In this document: positions 1 through 5,105 of the stretch, in pieces | Numbering within the stretch: the stretch's first letter is position 1 | Layout: each line of letters begins with the position of its first letter | Assembly: GCA_026002265.1 (NCBI GenBank) | Contig: BOBG01000079.1 | Coordinates: 1-9,296, forward strand | Source of the DNA: Spirochaetia bacterium | GTDB lineage: Bacteria; Spirochaetota; Spirochaetia; Treponematales; Breznakiellaceae | DNA length: 9,296 nt | Direction of reading: 5' to 3' | Position numbers and translations under genes: made by a program | The notes under the pieces: generated by a model | Seen by the model: the letters and a program-made list of their open reading frames with translations, nothing else | Databases searched by the model: none | Told to the model about the DNA's origin: nothing

Positions 1-507
1 AAAAATATTATACTTTCGGTGAAGGCATCTTCAATCGATCAAACGGTTGAGGTGAATCGGCGTCTGGCACATGCTACAGATGTACCATTGCACATTGGAC
101 TTACCGAAGCGGGTCCCCTTGTTTCCGGTGTGGTTAAAAGTACCGTTGCGTTGTGGACGCTGTTGAGCGAGGGCATTGGGGACACGATCCGGGTTTCTCT
201 CTCCGATAGTCCTGAAAATGAAATCATTGCAGCAAAAGAAATTCTCCGGACAGTGGGGCAGGAAGAAGCCGGTGTTGAAATTATTTCGTGCCCAAAATGC
301 GGCCGGAATTCGTTTGATACGCATGCATTTACCGAAAAATGGATTCCGGTTCTGTACAGTATTAACCGGAATCTCACCATCGCAATCATGGGCTGTGCGG
401 TCAACGGCCCCGGAGAAGCAAAGCACGCTGACCTTGGAATCACCGGGGCGGGTGACAGTGTTTTGCTTTTCCGGCATGGAAAAATTATCCGTACCCTTGC
501 CCCGTAA
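1..507 (+). CDS. ispG: 4-hydroxy-3-methylbut-2-enyl diphosphate synthase (IspG/GcpE), 5'-truncated by the window edge
   Basis: IspG is the cytosolic [4Fe-4S] enzyme that converts methylerythritol cyclodiphosphate to HMBPP in the MEP isoprenoid pathway. The frame is open from base 1, so the N-terminal half lies outside the window. The visible part enters at a segment reading SVKAS and continues through HIGLTEAG and the C-terminal iron-sulfur domain. Cluster ligands are visible: ISCPKCGR (Cys codons 289-291 and 298-300) and MGCAVNGPGE (Cys 394-396, Glu 415-417), matching the family's three Cys plus one Glu. The frame stops at TAA 505-507 after IIRTLAP. The next 15 codons in the same frame (508-552) still read like the usual IspG tail, so the stop appears premature or is a base error. 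The only neighbour visible downstream is the convergent ftsH tail. No promoter is in view. Confidence 0.95.
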   Translation, partial: KNIILSVKASSIDQTVEVNRRLAHATDVPLHIGLTEAGPLVSGVVKSTVALWTLLSEGIGDTIRVSLSDSPENEIIAAKEILRTVGQEEAGVEIISCPKCGRNSFDTHAFTEKWIPVLYSINRNLTIAIMGCAVNGPGEAKHADLGITGAGDSVLLFRHGKIIRTLAP

Positions 508-555
508 GAAGCAGACAAAGCATTTGAAGAAGAATTACTCAAAGCTGTCGATTAA
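508..555 (+). other. ispG: In-frame continuation of the IspG C-terminus after TAA
   Basis: Directly after the ispG stop, the same frame reads EADKAFEEELLKAVD and then TAA (553-555). IspG proteins commonly end in a Glu-rich helix after a segment like the IIRTLAP seen here, and this stretch has that character. Restoring GAA at 505-507 would give a continuous TLAPEEADKAFEEELLKAVD tail. I infer either a real nonsense change or a single-base error. No start codon or ribosome site supports it as a separate peptide. Its last 17 bases overlap the end of the convergent ftsH fragment. Confidence 0.6.
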
Positions 556-685
556 CCAATTCGAGAAACTCCTTACCGTCTATGGTTTCTTTTTCCAGTA
601 ATACATTTGCAACCCGGATCAGCAGGTCTTTATTTCCGGACAGTTTTTCTTTAACTGCGTTGTACTGATTTTCCATGATTCGAGC
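539..685 (-). CDS. ftsH: 3' end of ftsH (last 48 codons), second copy, 5'-truncated at a junction
   Basis: Reading the minus strand from 685 to the TGA at 539-541 gives [15 protein letters not shown], then a stretch ending FLELVNRQL. The first 32 codons (590-685) are base-for-base identical to the end of the ftsH gene at 9201-9296. The last 16 codons before the stop (542-589) are the piece that gene lacks at the right edge. Upstream of 685 the FtsH reading is lost: base 686 differs from the right copy, and the sequence turns into a CBM22 coding region on the other strand. This is therefore a fragment, not a working gene. The likely reading is that the true locus is ftsH tail to tail with ispG, and that this copy was joined to unrelated sequence by rearrangement or chimeric assembly. 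Confidence 0.85.
   Translation of the reverse strand, partial: ARIMENQYNAVKEKLSGNKDLLIRVANVLLEKETIDGKEFLELVNRQL
590..685 (+). repeat. Left arm of 96-bp perfect inverted repeat (ftsH tail)
   Basis: This stretch is the exact reverse complement of 9201-9296. Identity ends at 686, where the left copy has G and the expected base is A; a short stretch (687-691) then matches by chance or microhomology before the two diverge. The repeat stops at the physical right end of the window, so its true outer limit is unknown on that side. Confidence 0.97.
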
Positions 686-1150
686 GATTTCATTTCCATC
701 TATGTTGAAAGTGCCTCAGACGCAACCGCTTCCTTCTATATTGACGAAGTACAGATCGAGGGCGACAGCGGGGCAGCGCAGGTACAAACCACGATTTTTG
801 AGACCGGCTTTGAATCGGACAACGGCGGCTTCGTGGGCAGAGGCGGTCAAGAAGTGTTAAGCCGGATCACTGACAGCCCCCATTCCGGCATCTATGCGCT
901 CAAAGTCGAAGGACGGACCGCAGCATGGAACGGACCCTCCCTCCGGATCGAGCCGTACATTAAGCAGGGTAACGAGTACATCATCTCTGCGTGGGTAAAA
1001 TTATTCAGCCCGGAGTCGAGCCAGTTGCAGCTTTCGACCCAAGTCGGCGAGGGCAACGCGGCTTCCTACAATAATTTACAGGGAAAAACGATCAGCACTG
1101 CCGATGGCTGGGTTCATTTAACCGGTAGCTACCGGTATGCGAACACGAGT
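686..1150 (+). CDS. Fragment of a multi-CBM22 xylan-binding protein (no start, no natural end)
   Basis: The plus-strand frame from GAT at 686 reads DFISIYVESASDATASFYIDEV, the closing strands of one CBM22 (CBM_4_9-type) module. A short linker follows, then a nearly complete second module: IFETGFESDNGGFVGRGG, HSGIYALKVEGRTAAWNGPS, ISAWVKL, and DGWVHLTGSYRYANTS. GRTAAWNGPS is typical of CBM22, which binds xylan in multimodular xylanases and esterases. The second module lacks its closing YVES...YIDDV segment. After about 1150 the frame stays open to 1249 but is only the antisense of the deacetylase gene's linker and CBM. There is no start codon and no ribosome site at the left, where it abuts the ftsH fragment. 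I read it as an internal slice of a larger secreted enzyme, perhaps the missing downstream part of the CE4 gene next door in inverted orientation. Confidence 0.8.
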
Positions 1151-2014
1151 GAGTGTTTCGGTGCCGGCCCGCCCGGCAAAACCTTCGAGATCCTGTTCAA
1201 AATTGATAGCGAGACTCACTGGTTTTCCGGCCGGAGGATTCTCCGGTGAAGGGACACTGGGTGCAATACCGGCTCCAGGGAGAATGTTGTCGTAACGGTA
1301 ACCTGGCTGAAACGTGACAGCTTTACGCTGGGCAAGCTCTCCGACCGACATAATATCGTAGCCTTGGGCTTTCAACTGCCGGATAATCTCCGGAATTGCC
1401 TGCCGGGTAGCTTCGTATTTTGCCGGTTCATAAGGATTTTCGTGCAGGAGAATGATTCCGCCGTCATGAGCCGCGCTCACAACATTGTTGACAATTTCTT
1501 CCGGTGTGAGGGGATTCCAATCCATACCAATGACATTCGTCCCGATGAGCGGCATTCCCAGAGACTGCAGCACCGCGGAAAGGTTGGCACCGTAGTCGAG
1601 GTTCGGCGCCCGGAAATACTTGGCAGGAGAACCGGTTATTTCCTGAATCAGCACAGAAACCGGTTCCAGACTCGCCCGGATTACGGACTGCGGCTGATTG
1701 CCGAGAGAATCGTAACCGTCAGAATGGTTGCCGATCTCGTGACCCTTGGACACAATGAGCTGTGCCTTGTCCCGGAACTGACGGATGTTGTTGCCGATCA
1801 AGAAAAAGGTCGCATGAACGCCATTTTCCTCCAGAATTGCCAGCAGTTTTTCCGTATCGCCGGCAGGACCATCATCAAAACTGATAGCGATAGCTTTGCC
1901 GGACGCCGACCGTTTCTCAAGATAATCGTTCACCCGCATACCCCTGGACCATACTCCGGTCGGAGTTATAAGCACAATACTCAGTGCAATACCGAATACC
2001 AATTTCGTATTCAT
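1118..2014 (-). CDS. Secreted CE4 polysaccharide deacetylase with truncated C-terminal CBM22
   Basis: This is a NodB-fold metal-dependent esterase that probably removes acetyl groups from xylan; chitin or peptidoglycan are less likely given the CBM22. I choose the ATG at 2012-2014 because AGGAG lies 5 nt upstream; an in-frame ATG 21 nt earlier lacks this. Residues 1-23 form a signal peptide. CE4 motifs: SFDDGP (45-50), GNHSDGY (95-101), FRAPN (134-138), MDW (164-166), LLHENP (189-194). Where most CE4 enzymes have a second metal His (H-x3-H), this one has Tyr101 after His97. A Pro-rich linker (about 250-265) leads into INFEQDLEGFAGRAGTETLTRV, the first strand of a CBM22, which breaks off near residue 291. 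The final RIPVATG and the TAA at 1118-1120 come from reading antisense into the oppositely oriented CBM22 fragment, so the natural C-terminus is missing. Confidence 0.88.
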   Translation of the reverse strand: MNTKLVFGIALSIVLITPTGVWSRGMRVNDYLEKRSASGKAIAISFDDGPAGDTEKLLAILEENGVHATFFLIGNNIRQFRDKAQLIVSKGHEIGNHSDGYDSLGNQPQSVIRASLEPVSVLIQEITGSPAKYFRAPNLDYGANLSAVLQSLGMPLIGTNVIGMDWNPLTPEEIVNNVVSAAHDGGIILLHENPYEPAKYEATRQAIPEIIRQLKAQGYDIMSVGELAQRKAVTFQPGYRYDNILPGAGIAPSVPSPENPPAGKPVSLAINFEQDLEGFAGRAGTETLTRVRIPVATG

Positions 2015-2019
2015 AGAAA

Positions 2020-2024
2020 CTCCT
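2020..2024 (-). promoter_or_regulatory. Ribosome binding site fixing the CE4 start
   Basis: The minus strand reads TAGGAG, then TTTCT, then ATG. This strong Shine-Dalgarno overlaps codons 3-5 of the longer reading from the ATG at 2033-2035, which argues for the shorter protein. The shorter start also puts the signal peptide charge (Lys4) at the very N-terminus. Confidence 0.75.
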
Positions 2025-2078
2025 ACAAAATGCAATAATTTCCTGATCCGGACTCACTATCCGGACATTAGACAAAAA

Positions 2079-2107
2079 ATTATACAAGTTTTATGGGTAA
2101 TCGGCAA
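2079..2107 (-). promoter_or_regulatory. Sigma-70-type promoter of the CE4 gene
   Basis: On the minus strand, TTGCCG (-35, 2102-2107) is followed by a 17-bp spacer and a perfect TATAAT (-10, 2079-2084). The resulting leader is about 55-60 nt. It contains the 8-mer ATCCGGAC (plus-strand reading) twice, at 2046-2053 and 2059-2066, a possible operator or chance given how common CCGG is here. Confidence 0.65.
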
Positions 2108-2280
2108 GAAAAAAGACGAGGGCTTATATCATATCATTCCTTGACCTTAGCTTTTGGCTAGTATACTCCTGTCTTCTTCACGGTAAAACGCCGGGAAAAT
2201 CTTTTTGAGGTTGTTTCCGGATCATTTTTAGGAAACTGTAGCAGAATGTAGTGGTAAAATGCTGAAAATGGGGGTGGAAA
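2108..2280. other. Intergenic stretch between CE4 promoter and RAYT gene
   Basis: No gene is visible. A promoter-like pair TTGACC (2141-2146) and TATACT (2162-2167) faces right on the plus strand, but its 15-bp spacer is short and no open frame with a ribosome site follows. A short TAGC-ttttg-GCTA inverted repeat lies between the two boxes. I would not call a transcript from this alone. Confidence 0.3.
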
Positions 2281-2316
2281 CTACCGGGATCCGGGACAGG
2301 GGTCTGTCCCCAGTAG
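2281..2316. repeat. REP-like hairpin forming the 3' end of the RAYT gene
   Basis: The core is GGGACAG (2293-2299), loop GGGT, then CTGTCCC (2304-2310): a perfect 7-bp stem with a 4-nt loop. Outside it, CTAC (2281-2284, containing the RAYT stop codon) can pair with GTAG (2313-2316) across an uneven bulge. Bases 2299-2312 on the minus strand read TGGGGACAGACCCC, a close relative of the repeats at 2925, 2969, 7214 and 7261 but in the opposite orientation. GTAG at the foot of a hairpin is a known feature of REP elements. No U-run follows, so it is a poor terminator. Confidence 0.65.
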
Positions 2317-2829
2317 CCGGTGCCACGGCAGCCGCTCTAGTATCCACTCCGGCGCGGGTTTCACTACCCGGGTAATTCCAGCCTGGTGATGATGCAACCC
2401 ACCCCACGGCCAGTCCTCCGGCTGATCCACGATACCTGCTTTAACCGGATTCTGGTCAATGTAATTGTAGACTGTTATAAAATCTTCATCGTCAATGATC
2501 TCTCGCGAGAAAAACCGATCTCCCCACAAGTGTCCTGTTTTTCCATATTTATGATTCCACCGAATCGCAAGAACCATTTTGATCCATTTCATTATCACAG
2601 AAAGACTTTGGCCCAACTCCGGTGTGATTAAAAAATGGAAATGATTATCCATGATGCAAAAATTATGAAGCTCAAACTTATAATTTTTTTTGGTTTTTGC
2701 TTCCTCGATCACTTTTAAAAACATCTCCTTGTCTTCATCATCCTGTAGATCGAAGGCTTTCCGGTTGATTTCCGAAGCCACATGGTATGTTTTTCCCTTG
2801 CTCGTATCCCCACGGTCTGGACGCGCCAT
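2281..2829 (-). CDS. REP-associated tyrosine transposase (RAYT, Y1_Tnp / IS200-like HUH family)
   Basis: This is a single-domain Y1 HUH endonuclease of 182 residues that would nick single-stranded DNA at hairpin (REP) sequences. Visible hallmarks: MDNHFHFLI at 60-68 with the HUH pair His63-Phe-His65, GHLWGDRFFS at 99-108, and YNYIDQNPVKAG at 121-132, where Tyr123 is the likely nucleophile. The start at 2827-2829 has GGGAGG 5 nt upstream. Length fits the family and the gene looks intact. No TnpB partner, target duplication or IS ends are seen, which fits domesticated RAYTs better than a complete insertion sequence. Paired GGGGACAGACCTC repeats lie just upstream at 2925-2983 and in another intergenic region at 7214-7275. 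The last codons (LLGTDPCPGSR) are themselves written in a related hairpin. Family assignment is strong; whether it acts on these repeats is inferred. Confidence 0.9.
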   Translation of the reverse strand: MARPDRGDTSKGKTYHVASEINRKAFDLQDDEDKEMFLKVIEEAKTKKNYKFELHNFCIMDNHFHFLITPELGQSLSVIMKWIKMVLAIRWNHKYGKTGHLWGDRFFSREIIDDEDFITVYNYIDQNPVKAGIVDQPEDWPWGGLHHHQAGITRVVKPAPEWILERLPWHRLLGTDPCPGSR

Positions 2830-2844
2830 AGATTCCTCCCTTTA

Positions 2845-2863
2845 ATCGCCGGTATGCGGCGAT
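2845..2863. repeat. Hairpin just upstream of the RAYT ribosome site
   Basis: ATCGCCG and CGGCGAT form a perfect 7-bp stem around a 5-nt loop (GTATG on the plus strand). On the RAYT mRNA it would sit a few nucleotides before the Shine-Dalgarno (2835-2840). It could limit translation of the transposase or be another nuclease target. Neither role is shown by the sequence alone. Confidence 0.5.
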
Positions 2864-2924
2864 CAATAAGATCATGGGATGAAGTTATAGTTTTGATTCA
2901 GTTATCCAGAATTTTTTTGAATTT

Positions 2925-2983
2925 TGGGGACAGACCTCCAGTATCTCCTTTCAACAAATATAATTAACAGGGGTCAGACCTCC
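2925..2983. repeat. Paired REP-like repeat, copy A
   Basis: TGGGGACAGACCTCC at 2925-2939 and AGGGGTCAGACCTCC at 2969-2983 form direct repeats around a 29-bp AT-rich spacer containing TATAAT (2959-2964). Read on the minus strand, each unit starts with GGAG, one of the tetranucleotides reported at the foot of REP sequences. The spacer aligns with that of copy B at 7214-7275 (GTAT, CTTT, AAA and TATAAT in the same order), so both are copies of one larger element. Copy A lies between the ligA stop and the RAYT upstream region. Confidence 0.8.
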
Positions 2984-2998
2984 GGCAGTGTACCATGC

Positions 2999-4894
2999 CT
3001 ACATTTCCGGAAAGGGGTACTTCGGGGAGCCAATTATTTTGAGAAATTCTTGTTCATCAACTATGGGAATCCCCATTTTTTGGGCTTTTTGATTCTTGGA
3101 AGAGCCGGATTCCGGATCGTTGGTCACGAGATAGGACAGACCTTTTATGACTGAAGATTTAACCGATGCTCCCAACGACTTGACCTTTTCCTCTGCTGCA
3201 TTTCGTTTCATTAAAACGAGTTCACCGGTAAAACAAAAGGAAAGTCCCCGGAGCGGAAGGTCCCCGGCCGGTGCTGCGATGCTAATAATTCCAGCCGCGA
3301 GTGTATGGTCCATTTCGAGTGCCGTTGCCCGGATTCCCTCAAAAATTGTTTGTGCGGTGATGTCTCCCAACCCATAAATTCCGGAAAGCTCTGCAACCGA
3401 TGCTGCCCGCACTTTTTCCAATGTATCAAAACCGGCCGTTACTACTTTTTCCATAACGAGTTCACCAACACCGTCAAGGTCAAAACCAGCCACAAAGGCC
3501 GCCAATGAAATATCACGAGGGCTTTTGATATTCCGGATCACTTTTTCTCCGGATTTTTCACCCATCCGGTCCAATTCGCTTAATTGTTCCACAGTTAAGC
3601 TATAGAGATCAGGAATTGTTGAAACGAACCCGGAATCAAAGAGTTGGCGCAGGAGTTTATCGCCTAATTCCCGGATATCAAGGACATTGACCCATTTTTG
3701 CAACCGGTGCAGGTTGAGCTTTGGGCAGGCCGGATTCGGGCAGTAGAGCCGCGTGCCGGCATCAACAAGAGCTGTTCCGCAGGTGCCGCACGTCACCGGA
3801 ATCACAATATCTTCTGTACCCGGTTCACCGGGCGCAACACCTTCGATTTTTGGAATAATCTCGCCGCGTTTGACCACAAAAACCTTTGATCCGATTCTGA
3901 GTCCCAACCCACGCACTTGATCCGGATTATTGAGACTTGCCCGCTGTACCGTTGTTCCGGCGAGCCGGACTGCTTCGATCACAGCGACTGGTGTATAGGT
4001 CGCGCCGGTTTCATTCCATTCAACTGCAATGAGTGTAGAGATCGCATGTTCCAATTCAAATTTAAAGGCAATTTGGCGTTCCGGCCGCGCACGCCGGAGG
4101 TCAGTTTGATCAGTTTGCGGATCCTTGACGACCAATCCATCAATATCAAAAGGAAGTGCAGCCCGGTTTTGTGCAATCGAATCCCGGAACTGAATGATTT
4201 CATCAACTGTTGTCAACTCAACCATTTCCACAACGTTAAATCCGCGCGCCTGAAGCCATTTCATTTTATCACGTTCAGTCTGGAAAAAATTATCATCGTT
4301 ACTTGCCGCGGCATCATAGACAATTAAAGTCAAATCCTCACACCCGGAACCATCTTTACGCCGCATTAATCCATTAGCTGCATTCCGGCAATTCGCCTTG
4401 TCAGTATATTTTTCTTGCCAAACGCTATGACTCATCAACACTTCCCCCCGGATACCGCCGGTAAAAGGAATATCAAGTTTAATGCGGACACCAGCCATTT
4501 TACGGGCATTTGCACTAATATCGTCACCAATTATGCCGTCCCCTCGTGTAACAGCCTTTGAAAGCAGTCCATTTTCGTACTGAAGTTCCAGACTAGCGCC
4601 ATCCAATTTATACTGCACGACAAAAGCCGGTAGGTTCAACTTTGAAGCCCACGCACAAAATTCGTCCGGATTCGCAGATTTTTCCTGACTACCCATGGGA
4701 ATAAGGTGCCGAGCCTTTGGAAATCCATCTGTATCATCTGCTCCGATCCGTCTCACCACCGGACTCTCTGGCGCAATTCGCTTGAGTTCATCCCATAGTG
4801 CATCAAATTCAACATCAGTGATCTCAGCCTCGTCATTGTAGTACGAGGTTTGATAGCCGGTTATAAGTTGTTCAAGTTCTGCAATTCGATCCAT
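2999..4894 (-). CDS. ligA: NAD+-dependent DNA ligase LigA
   Basis: LigA seals nicks in duplex DNA during replication and repair, using NAD+ to adenylate itself. The protein has 631 residues, slightly shorter than the roughly 670 of E. coli. Order of parts: N-terminal Ia-like helix with EITDVEFD (24-31); adenylation domain with YKLDG (95-99, Lys96 the AMP acceptor), RGDG (117-120), GEV (150-152), DGLVVK (252-257) and IAFKFE (275-280); OB fold with VVKRGEIIPKI (340-350); four-Cys zinc finger (Cys369, 372, 385, 390); helix-hairpin-helix region (about 430-525); BRCT domain (about 545-622). In the Ia domain the family's usual Tyr-His pair for the NMN end appears as Tyr-Tyr (18-19). There is no Shine-Dalgarno at the ATG; the promoter lies directly before it. 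It diverges from mntP. All catalytic motifs are present, so it is probably the housekeeping ligase. Confidence 0.96.
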   Translation of the reverse strand: MDRIAELEQLITGYQTSYYNDEAEITDVEFDALWDELKRIAPESPVVRRIGADDTDGFPKARHLIPMGSQEKSANPDEFCAWASKLNLPAFVVQYKLDGASLELQYENGLLSKAVTRGDGIIGDDISANARKMAGVRIKLDIPFTGGIRGEVLMSHSVWQEKYTDKANCRNAANGLMRRKDGSGCEDLTLIVYDAAASNDDNFFQTERDKMKWLQARGFNVVEMVELTTVDEIIQFRDSIAQNRAALPFDIDGLVVKDPQTDQTDLRRARPERQIAFKFELEHAISTLIAVEWNETGATYTPVAVIEAVRLAGTTVQRASLNNPDQVRGLGLRIGSKVFVVKRGEIIPKIEGVAPGEPGTEDIVIPVTCGTCGTALVDAGTRLYCPNPACPKLNLHRLQKWVNVLDIRELGDKLLRQLFDSGFVSTIPDLYSLTVEQLSELDRMGEKSGEKVIRNIKSPRDISLAAFVAGFDLDGVGELVMEKVVTAGFDTLEKVRAASVAELSGIYGLGDITAQTIFEGIRATALEMDHTLAAGIISIAAPAGDLPLRGLSFCFTGELVLMKRNAAEEKVKSLGASVKSSVIKGLSYLVTNDPESGSSKNQKAQKMGIPIVDEQEFLKIIGSPKYPFPEM

Positions 4895-4900
4895 ATAGTC

Positions 4901-4929
4901 AGAATACTAAAGAATCGCTTTTTGGTCAA
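4901..4929 (-). promoter_or_regulatory. ligA promoter, apparently leaderless
   Basis: On the minus strand, TTGACC (4924-4929), a 17-bp spacer and TATTCT (4901-4906) are followed by only 6 nt (4895-4900) before the ATG. Transcription would start at or within a base or two of the start codon. No purine-rich ribosome site precedes the ATG, which fits a leaderless mRNA. Confidence 0.6.
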
Positions 4930-5043
4930 ATGCACCAAGTCGCATAGCACTGCCGGGGTTATCAGCAAGATACTGGAAAAATCAGATCGAAGTCCGTTCA
5001 CATTCCCTTCGGATTGTTAATAGCCATCTGTTTGGAAGAGGGA

Positions 5044-5072
5044 TAGCCACCCGGTCGGAATAGAGATACAAT
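5044..5072 (+). promoter_or_regulatory. Possible mntP promoter
   Basis: TAGCCA (5044-5049), a 17-bp spacer and TACAAT (5067-5072) would give a leader of about 25 nt before the mntP ATG. The -35 box matches only four of six consensus bases. The heptamer ATAGCCA occurs at 5043-5049, over the -35 box, and again at 5020-5026, a possible regulator site. I see no recognisable yybP-ykoY manganese riboswitch or MntR-like palindrome in the ligA-mntP gap. Confidence 0.35.
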
Positions 5073-5105
5073 ACTGGTAGAGATAAGTGTAGTATAGGAG
5101 TAGTT

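Noticed and set aside
505..507. Reassignment or readthrough of TAA as a sense codon
   Set aside because: mntP ends in TAA at its normal length and the other genes use ordinary TAG and TGA stops without readable tails, so a local mutation or base error is more likely.
1151..1249. Continuation of the plus-strand CBM22 protein to 1249
   Set aside because: The residues after about 1150 show no CBM22 features and are the antisense of the deacetylase's linker and first CBM strand.
2141..2167. Plus-strand promoter TTGACC / TATACT driving an unknown transcript toward the RAYT gene
   Set aside because: The spacer is only 15 bp and no gene, ribosome site or terminator follows on that strand.
2959..2964. 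TATAAT in the repeat spacers as a promoter -10
   Set aside because: Neither copy A nor copy B has a matching -35 box 16-18 bp upstream, and the motif is shared simply because the spacers are homologous.
2925..2983. Possible CRISPR-like repeat-spacer unit
   Set aside because: There are only two repeat units per locus, the spacers are homologous to each other, and no cas genes are present; a REP-type element fits better.
3134..3143. GGACAGACCT resembling the paired REP-like repeats
   Set aside because: It lies inside ligA and encodes the conserved GLSYLVTND stretch of the BRCT domain on the other strand; there is no partner copy and no AT-rich spacer.
3147..4327. Several open frames on the plus strand across ligA
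   Set aside because: All are antisense to a well-supported ligase gene, lack ribosome sites and show no recognisable domains.
4930..5105. Manganese riboswitch (yybP-ykoY) upstream of mntP
   Set aside because: I looked for the conserved helical core in the 175-bp gap and did not find it; the region also has to hold the ligA promoter.
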